A stretch of 64,000 nucleotides of DNA from Leptodontidium sp. MPI-SDFR-AT-0119. Taxonomy: Eukaryota; Ascomycota; Leotiomycetes; Helotiales; Leptodontidiaceae. The notes beneath the pieces were generated by a model, which made no database searches, was not told the DNA's origin, and saw only the letters and a program-made list of their open reading frames with translations. Made by a program: the position numbers and the translations under genes. Where the stretch lies: contig JAHLEZ010000008.1 of NCBI GenBank assembly GCA_020726505.1, positions 744,001 to 808,000 of the forward strand, in the 5' to 3' direction. Of the stretch, positions 23,898 to 33,640 are shown one piece after another. Numbering within the stretch: the stretch's first letter is position 1; each line of letters starts with the position of its first letter.

Positions 23898-23973
23898 TGA
23901 TCACTACGAGGGTCGAACTCGCGACCTTGGCGTTATTAGCACCACGCTCTAACCAACTGAGCTAACTGTGATG
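23898..23973 (-). tRNA. tRNA-Ile (anticodon AAU)
   Basis: On the minus strand, the D arm GCTC-AGTTGGTTA-GAGC, anticodon arm TGGTG-CTAATAA-CGCCA (anticodon AAT, isoleucine), variable loop AGGTC and T arm GCGAG-TTCGACC-CTCGT all pair properly. The 3' side is followed by A and then by a T-rich run (TTTCTTTTTT), a normal RNA polymerase III terminator. The 5' acceptor strand pairs over only five bases (ATCAC with GTGAT), and four bases instead of two appear to separate it from the D stem. The gene is otherwise intact and intron-less; see the finding on its acceptor stem. Confidence 0.88.
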
Positions 23974-24624
23974 TATTTGTTAGTCCGACACTCGGAGCAG
24001 TGAAGATGTAACGTGAGAGGTACTTACGCGATCTGTTTAGGTGTCGTGATGTATGGAATATGCTTATTTGGTTTGATGAGGGAGATAGTGATTTCTTGCT
24101 TACAAGGAGATAGAGGGGAGGGAGCGTGTGTGCCGAAGAGGGGGCGGGAAGCGAGGAGGTGGGTAGGTAAGTACTGTAGGTAAGAGAATCCACTGCCTTG
24201 CTTTGGATCTCCACTTACTGCATCAAGAGCTCCTTTGGAGTCAAATGCCGATAGTTGCGTATTAAACGACGTAAGATTTAGGGGTATGGGGTGCCATGAA
24301 ATTGCTGGCAGAGGAGCGTCCAAGGTTTTGGAAGTGAAGATCTGAAACTCCGGATAATCACCGACAACCACCACACATACATCACTTACGAGATCTCAAA
24401 AGTCAAGCACGCACAAACACATCAGCCAAAAGCATGTCATTGTCATTGGTCGACTATCCGCAGCTCTACCCAAAAATGCACATCTCCTTCCTCCTCTCCC
24501 TCCTAGGAAAAGAAGAGAGGAAGTCGGAAGATCTGGAAAACACGGTATCGCGCATCAGTCAACGCAAAAGCCCAAAATAGCAGAAATCCTCCCAGCAAAC
24601 CATTCAACAACCCCTTCTGAATAC

Positions 24625-27600
24625 CTAGCAACTCGCACAAGTGCCGCACTTGATAGCTGCCAAGACGTTCTGCGCACACTGCTCTGAGATACCGGGAGGG
24701 AGCATGATGAAAGAAGGCGGGATGTCGACTTGAGGGGGTGGGGAGATGGGAGGATCGACTGCGATGGGTGGTGGTGGGATGTCGCCAGTCGTGCCCGTGG
24801 GAGGTTCGATCAAGTATGCGGAATCGTGGGCATCGTTGTTGCAGGGTGTTTGGATGCCGTAGTTGCCATGCTCGAAGAGTTGACAGGACTTCAAGGGGTA
24901 GTTGCTCTTGTATCCTTGGCGGGCTGTGTATAGAACACTGTGATTGTCGGGTCAGTTGGAGTCAGGTGAGAAGATAGGGGAAACTTACGATTTGCAGTTT
25001 GCAGTACCGGCACAGATGTGGATACAGTATTGGAGAGAGGGGATGTTGGGAATGACAGCTATCTCCTTCTTTCCACCATCGACGTGGCGGCAGCAGAGGA
25101 TGTAGAAATCTTTGCCTCCTCCGGCGGAATAACGACGATCTTGGGCTGCGAAGAGGTCAGTGTATGTGCTCTTGAAGTCACGGTGAAGGAAACTTACAAT
25201 TTGGACAGACAGCCTCAGGCACAGTCGGGGCATCTAGAAGCTCGATACGGCTTCGTGGTGGGCACTTATATGTTCCTTGTGAACCTGAATCCAACGGCTT
25301 GCCCGTCTTGTCGAAGAAGCCCTCGAAAGGACCCCTGACGATATCATCTTCTGACCCAGAACTCGGCACAGATCCTTCGCCGCTGGTCTGGGGGTTGACA
25401 GGTGTCTCTCCTGTTGTACCTGGCTGCTGCACTGGAACACCACCACTGCTGTGGGATCCTTCTGTCGAGCCTCCACCTTGGATAGGCTGAGTATCAATTG
25501 GTTTTCCAGTAAGATCGAAGAGGTTTCCGAATGGACCTTTGAGGAAATCAGCATCGCCTGGGCCGGGGACAGATCCAGTACCGCCAGTTCCGGAGTTGAG
25601 AGGTGTCTCTCCAGTTGTACCTGGCTGTTGAACAGGAACTCCTCCACTGCTGTGGGATCCTTCAGTAGATCCTCCACCTTGGATTGGTTGTGTATCTACT
25701 GGTTTTCCTGTGTGGTCAAAACTTCCCTCGAAAGGACCTTTGATGACACCGGCGTCTCCTGAACCCGGAATGAAACCTGTGCCATCAGTTTGAGGAATCT
25801 CATGAGTAGGCAATTCTCCTGTGGCCCCTGGCTGCTGAACTGGAACAGCTCCTGTGCTGTGTGACCCAGATGTTGAGCCGCCTTGTTCGACAAGCTTTCC
25901 TGTTTGATCAAAACTGCCTTCAAAAGGTTGATCACCTGGTTTTATACCTGGCTGATCACCTGTTGATAGATGTCCTGGAATTTCGCTGGGAATATTGCCT
26001 CCTGTAGTATCAATTGGCTTGCCAGTTTGATCGAAGCTTCCTTCGAAGGGGCCCTTGATGCTTCCAGATTCACCTGAACCAGGAGTTACAACACCGCCTT
26101 GAAATCCCGATGGAACTCCTTGAGGCGCGCCGGGGGTCCAAGTCCAGTAATAACCCTGTCCAGAACCGTTCGATATCCAAGTCCAAGAACCTGGACCTGT
26201 TATTCCAGAAATCTTTGGCGGCTCTGTTTTTGATTCAGAGAAAATCCATCCAGAAGAACCTGGCTTTGGAGTGGGGAGTTGCTGGGTCGGTTGATAAGAA
26301 GGTGTGAATGACCAGTAATAGCCTTCTCCGCTTGGTGACGATACCCATCTCCACGAACCTGCGGTACCTGAAATTCCAGGTGGCAGAGATGGAGGAGTTG
26401 TCTTTGAGGGAGAGAAAATCCATTCAGTTGATCCTGAGCTAGGCTGCGGCAGTTGCTGTTGTGGAGACTGAGGCGATGGAATGAACGACCAATAATAGCC
26501 CTTTCCGTCTGGGCTACTCACCCACTGCCAGGATACAGTTCCAGATACTCCAGCTGGTAATGCAGGTGGTACGGTCGAAGATGTCGAGAATATCCATCCA
26601 CTTCCACCAGTAGGCGGCTCGGGCAACTTCTGTGCCGGTACTTGTGTACCCGGCGACGAAATATAGGACCAATAATACCCATTTCCATCTGGACTGGACA
26701 CCCATTTCCAAGATCCGGCTCCAGAGACTCCAGCAGGAAGCGGAGGTGGTGTAGTTGAGGAAGTTGAGAAAATCCATCCAGATCCTCCAGTAGGCAGCTC
26801 GGGCAACTTCTGTACCGGTACTTGTGTACCAGGCGACGAAATGTAGGACCAATAATACCCCTTTCCATCTGGACTGGACACCCATTTCCAGGATCCGGCT
26901 CCGGAGACTCCAGCAGGCAATGCAGGTGGCACGGTCGAAGATGTCGAGAATATCCATCCACTTCCACCAGTAGGCGGGTCGGGCAGCTTCTGTTGAGGTG
27001 TCGTCTGTCCCCCAGAAGAGATAAAAGACCAATAATAGCCTTTCCCGTCTGGACTGCTCACCCACTTCCATGTCCCAGCGCCAGAAACTCCAGCAGGCAA
27101 GGGGGGTGCTGTTGTTGATGATGTGGAGAATATCCATTCAGTGCCTAGTTTACACCGTCACAAGTCAGATACGATACGCAGCCTTGTGTCCCAGAAGTTG
27201 AGCTTACCTGGTGGTGGCGGAAGATTTTGCTTTCGACCAGCAATAAAACTCCAGTAGTAGCCTGCTCCCTGTTTACAGGTCAGTCGATGTGCTCATCAAT
27301 GTAGGGGTGTTGAAGTAGCAGTCCCGAGCGAATGCCCCTACCATCTAAAAATCAGCACCAGAATGAAAGTGACTTACGGATGGCGCCGATATCCACTTCC
27401 ATGAACCCGATGTTGCACCAGCTGGTAGAGGAGGTGCAACTGTGCTGGATTGAGAGAACTGCCAAGCTGTACCAGGCGGGGTTGGAAGATCTTGCTTTGG
27501 ACCTGGGATGAAGCTCCAGTAATAGCCGCCCTGGAATTGGATTTTGAATTAGAAAAGTGCTCCTGTAAGTGTCATTGTAGGATTGACAGGATTGATTGAC

Positions 27601-28252
27601 TTAGGTTCAGGTGTCTTGGCTCCAGAAGTCGGCTTGAGAGAAATCAACAATGAAAGAGTAAACTCACAGATGGGCCACTGATCCATTTCCAGCTTCCAAC
27701 GGACTGACCGGCAGGCAATGGAGGCGGTGTTGTATTAGATTGAGAGAATTGCCAGGGTGTGCCAGGTGCTATACCAAGTCCTTGAGAAGATGACGGAGGC
27801 GAAGACGATGATGAATAGCTCCAGAAGAAACCTCCCTGCTAAGCACCGGGTCAGCACATAATGGTTCAGAGGGCATGAAGTATATACTCCAAACAAGTAT
27901 GTTGACTTACAGATGAAGGGGAAGGAATCCATGTCCATTTTCCTCCAGATGATGCTCCAAGAGGTAGCGGCGGAGCGACGGTGCTCGACTGCGAGAACTG
28001 CCAAGCAGATCCTGGAGCAGCAGGAAGTTGTTGATCTGCTGTCCACGTCCATTGCTCGCTCCATTGCGCAGACTCACTCTACCAGTACCAAGTCAGCCGA
28101 CTTCAACGTTTGACGTCTAACTATGTACTCACCCATTTTTGGGTTGATGGGCCCCATGGCTGACGCTTAATGTCCCAGCCACTGCCTTGACCGTTGGCAA
28201 CAAAAACGCCAATGCCCAAGCTGGCAAGTACGCCAAGCTGGGCGGTTTTCAT
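24625..28252 (-). CDS. Large secreted protein: nine Trp/Tyr-rich repeats, second repeat block, PAN-like C-terminus
   Basis: Predicted 1029 residues from eight exons (28252-28133, 28078-27911, 27838-27668, 27530-27378, 27268-27208, 27144-25198, 25145-24989, 24937-24625). Signal peptide MKTAQLGVLASLGIGVFVANG. Residues about 60-570 form nine tandem units of 50-60 residues with the consensus G.gWiFS.S.T.PP.LPAGVSG.gSWKWVSSPDGkGYYWSfi, ending in a Gln/Pro-rich linker. Residues about 575-850 hold five shorter units built on GPFEGSFDQTGKP with Gly/Ser/Thr/Pro linkers such as GSHSSGGVPVQQPG. The last about 180 residues are Cys-rich and PAN/Apple-like: VCPNSQDRRYSAGGGKDFYI, YCIHICAGTANCKS, KSCQLFE; the end is QCAQNVLAAIKCGTCASC. 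No enzyme domain is visible. Exposed Trp/Tyr repeats plus a PAN-like module suggest wall, carbohydrate or protein binding (inference). I do not recognise the repeat family. Confidence 0.85.
25270..26080. repeat. Coding repeat block: five GPFEGSFDQTGKP units
   Basis: Inside the large repeat gene, the minus strand encodes five diverged units with GPFEGSFD.TGKP (one lacks the leading G: DQPFEGSFDQTGKL). The two units nearest the 3' side share an almost identical linker (IQGGGSTEGSHSSGGVPVQQ), pointing to recent duplication. Confidence 0.85.
26140..28020. repeat. Coding repeat block: nine WiFS...SWKWVSSPDGKGYYW units
   Basis: Minus-strand tandem repeats of about 165-180 bp. Units 5-7 (about 26510-27000) are nearly identical at DNA level, while units 1-3 and 8-9 are diverged. 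Because of the repeats, two further frames stay open across 26514-27137; these are shadows. Confidence 0.88.
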
Positions 28253-29463
28253 ACTTTGAATGATGACTCGATCAAAATGCTCAAAAGAAGAATTGTAATC
28301 TGCTTGAATAAACGATAATTGGTCTTCTATCACCGGTCTATATATCATTTGATCAAGCACACAAGATCTCGATGGCCGAGCGACCTCGGTACCGCGACGT
28401 TTCACTTGGACGATCTGCTCCAATTTCGAGATACTCTGCGCTTCGTTTTCGTCACACAACCTCGGTGCTTTCCGAACGAGTCCAGTACTTAAAACTTATC
28501 CTAGGGTACGAGTCAATAAGATTCTGAATTCTTGGAAATAGGGGAACAGGACGGATGTAACAGATGACAAGCAATCTCCACAGCGTGCTACGCGAGTGAT
28601 TGAATTACCCCTTTTTCTCGCCAGTGCACGATTGGTTCGCTACTGCAGGAATGTAAACAAAGGCGTGAAAAGTTTTATACGACGCTTATTATAGCTAGAT
28701 GCTCAACAAATTGAGTTGCATCTTGAAAAAAAAAAGGCCACGGAAGCAACACAACATTTTCACTTGAATGAGAGATCAACAGTACTTGCCACAGATAATT
28801 CGGTAGTACAACCCCGCATCTGCAGATATCGTACCCCCAGGTACTGAGCAACAGATCACCGGTGGAGATCCCGCGGACTTTCCTCGGACGTTTTGTCTTG
28901 TTGCTTCTTCTGGCCAATGGCCAATGGCCTTTTTGCTTGTAAATTTCGGGATTCCGTGACTCCTTGAAGAAATCGTGAAAACGGAGGAAGTTCCAGTGGT
29001 TTCTGTAGAGATGTGAGGATCAGCAAATTGCAAAACGCTGTACACATGGTTGCACAACATTGATCAATTGGTCTCACCAACTCATCGAAACTATCTCGTT
29101 CGATATTTGTGCTGGAAGCACTAGTTACGATGCACGTCCGTTATATTCTGTTATTATTGGTCTCGTAAAATCTTGCATCAGCGGATTGGATTTCGAATTA
29201 CCTCGCCTTTCTCGCATTGACAAGGACGGATTCTTACTTTTTGCTTAGAGCTCATCTACTCTGCTGAGTGCGAAGTGGCCATGTGTTGAGACATATTGTA
29301 ATCACTTGTGATTCCAACTGCAACGGCGATCACGCCATATCCTCTTCAGAGATCTGCATCAATTCGAACGTTAGAGAATGTTCTCGTAGTACTTCACGGA
29401 TCACAGTAAACGATTGGCAATCAGCGATTCCGAGCTCGCCTGATTAGTGACATTTGGCATTGC
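28253..29463. other. Intergenic region, nothing recognised
   Basis: Promoter side of the repeat-protein gene and left flank of the hAT insertion. A small palindrome GGCCAATGGCCAATGGCC lies at 28912-28929. No protein gene resemblance found. Confidence 0.5.
29456..29463. repeat. Left target-site duplication of the hAT element
   Basis: GGCATTGC directly abuts the left inverted repeat. The identical eight bases follow the right inverted repeat at 32328-32335. Confidence 0.92.
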
Positions 29464-32327
29464 CAGACTTGGCCATGGGTATACCCGGACGTACCCAAAG
29501 GGGGTGCTAGACGGATATCCAGCTTTTGAGAATTAGGTGGTTGGATATCTAGTAGATAACTAGAAACCGGTTAGATATCTAGGTAACCCAAGGAAATTAG
29601 TTTTTTCGGGCCGAGAGCTAATAGAATCGCTAGAAATCTTGCTTAACCTTAAAAATCGTGAAAATTTGAATGCCTCCTAAAACCCAGTTATTAAGGGGAT
29701 CTCTCCACGTATACGCAAACAATAGTTATTATGTCTAACCTACTCCAAAACCCCTTAGGATTCCTATCTCTCCCTACTAAAGGAGTGCCTTTACAACCTA
29801 AGACGGCTTTTACCTTATCAAAAAGAGGCCGTTTTAACATATCCAGCTACCTAGAGCCTTAATTACCCCTTAGCGGTCGAATTAAGACTAAGCCTTTGAG
29901 GCCTACCTAATCGTTTATATTTACTAGGCTTCATCTTATGTACCGAAGAGAGGTTATTAAGGGAGATAATGAGAATATGACTATCTATTACACAATGCTT
30001 AGATATATAAAGTTCATCCTAAAGATCATCAAAAGACAACTAAATAACACTAATAACTTTAAGGTTCACTATTATAACTATTATCTAGGTGTGCCTTGTT
30101 CTAAAGAAGAGCAAGAACTCCTTGATTCTACTAATCTAAAGGCTAAAAACCCTTTCTTTCGTACTCTTATAATAGAGTAAACTCAAGACGAACGATTCCG
30201 AGACTTTCTCCTCCTTTTTATTACGAAAAACAATCTCTCCTTCGCTCTCGTCAAACAACTAGAGACTCGCGCTCTCTTTTCTTTCCTCAACCCAAAGATT
30301 AAGCAAATTAGTCGAGTAACATTACGAAGGGACATAAAGAAGAGATATAAAGAGGGAGAGAACGCTCTAAAGGACAGGCTATTATCTCACGTTAATACTA
30401 GAGGACGAATATCTTTAACTATAGATGGCTAGTCTAAAAACAACAAGTTAGATTATATAGCTGTGACCGCACATTAGAAAACGAAGGCAAGAGAGCACGA
30501 ATCTGTACTACTAGACATTATCGAATTGACGAATCCTTCTTATACTAGAGCGTACTTTTATAAGGTCTTGTTAGAGGTTATAGATAGGCTTAGAATTACA
30601 CACGCTATTATTTCTGTTACTCGTGACAACGCCGCACCGAACGATACTATACTTCACGAATTTGAGGTTAAGTGCGCTAATTGATACGATTTAATAGGAG
30701 TAAGAGAGTAAGCGTACTTCTTTTGCAAGTTTAATAGAGCTGAAGGTAATGTGAAGTGTTACGCTTATATCTATAATATCACTATGTAAGCTAGTATATT
30801 TCCTGTATCCTCTAACTGATCTTTCCTAATAAAATAGCCTTGAAATCAGTCAATTTAGTAGTATTAGACAATCGGAATTATTATTAATAAGTAGTAGGAC
30901 GAGCTCGCCTTCTAGAAGATCAATTAACGTGATCGGCCTTTTACAAAGCTCGTTGTTTAGTTATAATTTTCAAGAGTCGGAAGGTCCCACGGTAACAGTT
31001 AAAGGATATGTGCAACACGCTTAAGATACCGTTTCTAGAGCTTATTTGCGACATGTTAATGCGATGGAATTCGACTGATAATATGCTCACAGTGTTCTTG
31101 AAGATAGAAAAAGCTATTAGGGCTGTATTAAGTGTGTAAGAGTGGAATGAGTCCGTACAGTAATATATAACACTAACCGAAGACGATTAGAAGCTTTTAA
31201 AGGAATTAGTAATATTCTTTTAGTTCTTTTCACGGTCTATAGTATAATCGTAGGCAGAGAAGTATGCGACTCTTTATAACGTTATTCCTAATTACTTTCA
31301 TATTCTGCGCCAACTTAGCCTTTAGCAATATCGCGACGACCGATTATCCCTTAGGCTCGCCGCTGCCTTTACACACGACGTTCTCGATAAATACTTTAAG
31401 AAATCAATAGCTACACGTCACTCTTTTGTTGTTATGATCTACGACCCCTAATACAAGCTATAGATAGTGTCGTTTTTGTTTAATGCGGACGGAGGCACGC
31501 GTTCCCCTTAATATATCAAGGCAAAGTACTATTTTGAACGCGTCTTTAGCGATTATAAAAGTAGAGTTATTAAAATCAAGGAATATCACAGGCAGGAGGC
31601 TGAATTCGCTGAAATCGACGTAGAGGCTCTACAGTACGAAAGAGACAGTTCAATTGATGAAGTAGTTGATAAGGACGCATGGAGAATCGACCTATTCGAC
31701 GGTTTTGATACTTATATAAATACGCAATAAGTACCTCCTCCTGCGTAACCTGGAGCTCCCGGTGTGATATTGTCTGAATTTGAGCGGTAGTACGTAGAGC
31801 CTCTTCTTTCTTACTAAAGCACACCGGAAGAGTAGAGAGATTACTTTATTAATAAAGCTTTGGAGTTTCCGATTATTACGCAAATAGCTCTTAATTTCTT
31901 AGTTATTCCTGCAACTTCAGCACTTTTGGAACGCGTATTTAATGAAGCTGGCAACTTGATCTCTAAGAAACGTACACGAATTACAAGTGATATAGTCAGG
32001 TATATACTCTGTTTACGTAGTTGGGGACTACTAGCACTAGTACAAGAAGAGGAAGATATCTTAATTAGCGCAGATGGGAGAGTTATAGAGCTACTAGAGC
32101 CTGTTATTAGTGTGTAACGAGCTCACGATATTCTAGTTATTGAAGACTAGATATTAATGAAATTCAGCCTCAGGGCACCCTAAACCTACTCCAAAAACAG
32201 TCAAAATACCCGGAAAATCCGGAATCCAGCCCCCTTTGTACTTAGCCACCAAAATTTGACTGGATAGATACCCAGGGACCCTTTGTTTAGATATATCCGG
32301 ATAAACCCGTACCCATGACCAAGTCTG
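29464..32327 (+). mobile_element. hAT-family DNA transposon, full length, inactivated
   Basis: Element of 2864 bp. It begins CAGACTTGGCCATGGGTA and ends with the inverse of CAGACTTGGTCATGGGTA (one mismatch in 18), and it is bounded by an exact 8-bp duplication, GGCATTGC. Eight-base duplications are diagnostic of the hAT superfamily. The interior is AT-rich and holds one decayed transposase frame ending in the hAT dimerisation domain. Stops in the frame are TAG or TAA where Trp or Gln codons are expected, the pattern left by RIP. The ends are intact while the body is ruined, so it could move only if another copy supplied transposase. Confidence 0.94.
29732..32117 (+). pseudogene. Decayed hAT transposase
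   Basis: A single forward reading can be followed from MSNLLQNPLGFLSLPTKG (ATG at 29732) to the stop at 32117, with more than a dozen in-frame TAA/TAG codons and probably one or more small introns or shifts. Recognisable parts: the central segment with SLTIDG followed by TAG (near 30430) and then SKNN and YIAVTAH, the RNase H-like catalytic region start of hAT transposases; ISVTRDNAAPND (about 30620), the next conserved strand; and the C-terminal dimerisation domain (31860-32117) with FLVIPATSALLERVFNEAGN and RTRITSDIV. Cannot give an active enzyme as it stands. Confidence 0.88.
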
Positions 32328-32335
32328 GGCATTGC
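32328..32335. repeat. Right target-site duplication of the hAT element
   Basis: GGCATTGC, identical to 29456-29463. Removing the element and one copy restores a continuous flank. Confidence 0.92.
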
Positions 32336-32827
32336 ATGATTGACCAACCTTCCCCTCTTCGTTATTTTCTTCCTTGTCTGTGCAGCTGTAACCTTGCTCC
32401 TAATAGAGCCATTTGGTGTAGAAATCCATTTTAACCAAGTAACGTTGAGATGATCAGTTGACATTTTCGTTCAAAGTTCTTCTTCGTACTGCCCAAATCC
32501 TTCCACGTGAGACAAATTCGCAGCAGTGGAGAGGGTTGTTATACCGCCATAGGATTTCTATTATTCTTTAGCGCGGAAACCAAGATTCAAGCGCTTGTGT
32601 AAGACTGTAAGTCGGCACAGCATACGAGATTGCAGTCTGGCTCAGCAGCTGACTAACGAGTTACTAGTACAACAGTACGGTTTATTGCGATTTGGCATTC
32701 GCAGTTCAGATTCCGACCAAATCAGAGGCCCCATAACTCATAAATATCACCCCATGCCACAGTTTGGTGTGAACTCAATAGACAACCCCGATCAAATCTT
32801 TGCCCTCACCAGGCCAATACCAACAAC
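32336..32827. other. Intergenic region, promoter of the Thr/Glu-repeat gene
   Basis: Right flank of the transposon insertion. No gene is visible; the region should hold the promoter for the plus-strand gene starting at 32828. Confidence 0.45.
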
Positions 32828-33640
32828 ATGCTCGCCGAGTCCCTTTTTATTATTGGCATCAGTCAAGTTCTCCAAGTTCAAGCAGCTTACTACCCCCCAG
32901 GCTGTGGACCCTGGCCTGCTGGAGTGCCTGAAGTTGTCAATGGAGTCAAGAGACCGCCTTACTACTGCGGAAACGGTCCCAAGTGGCCCCCAGAACAAGC
33001 AAGTAGGTTCACTCTGTTCGCACGCCTCACATCTGTTCCCAATCATCTTTAAGAGAACTTGGCTAATAATATATGTGACTCAGCTACAAGCACTGTGACC
33101 ATTACCTTTACGTCCCACATCCAGCTTCCCCCGAAGACAGTCACAGAAACCACAGAAGCGCCGCCCAAAACGAAGACTGTCACAGAAATCGAGGAACTTC
33201 CTCCGAAGACACGCACCATCATTGAAACAGAGACGCTCCCCGCTCAGACTAAGACGGTTATTGAGACTGAGACTCTGCCACCAAAGACCAAGACAGTCAC
33301 AGAGACGGAGCAGCTTCCTCCCAAGACGAAGACATTAACCGAGACGGAAACGAAAACTCTGCCTGCCAAGACGGTTGTTGAAACAGAAACTTCGCCTGCT
33401 AAGACTGTGTATGTCCTCAGATTATTTAGCACAATCACTACTGACTTGTATTGGTGTAGGTATCAAGTTGCTCCAACTGAACTTGCCCACGCTGCAGCTA
33501 ATCAGTGCGCATCTTGGTTCACTGATGGGTCTCGACCTGTGCCGGTATTTGATCTTGATGGTCAGCCTCAGTGCTGCCTTCCGCATCCTGATAAATACTC
33601 CAAGATCTTTGGAGACTGTCATTTTGGACCGAGGGTGTGA
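32828..33640 (+). CDS. Secreted Thr/Glu/Pro-repeat protein
   Basis: Predicted 226 residues, three exons (32828-33002, 33084-33408, 33460-33640; introns 81 and 51 nt). Signal peptide MLAESLFIIGISQVLQVQAA is followed by a short Cys/Pro/Gly/Tyr-rich region (YYPPGCGPWPAGV, YYCGNGPKWPP). Residues about 78-160 carry seven or eight imperfect units of about 11 residues on the theme TETE.LPPKTKTV, then a Cys-containing end (NQCASWFTDGSRPV, QPQCCLPHPDKYSKIFGDCH). The alternating Thr/Glu/Lys repeat should be extended and could be O-mannosylated. There is no GPI signal. No enzyme domain and no known family recognised; a cell-wall or matrix role is inference. It starts 500 bp from the hAT insertion. Confidence 0.8.

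Larger units (their letters stand above)
23510..24624. other. Intergenic region with a tRNA gene and A-rich tracts
   Basis: Contains the tRNA at 23898-23973, two copies of a 17-base direct repeat 120 bp apart (23636 and 23756) and A-rich tracts near 23838-23868. No protein gene is visible in 23980-24624. Confidence 0.5.

Noticed and set aside
26514..27137. 207- and 149-codon frames overlapping the repeat gene
   Set aside because: They stay open only because the DNA repeat carries no stop in those frames; the frame with signal peptide, consistent splice sites and PAN-like end is the real one.
28912..28929. GGCCAATGGCCAATGGCC palindrome considered as an operator or terminator
   Set aside because: Isolated short palindrome with no gene start or end at a meaningful distance and no second copy.
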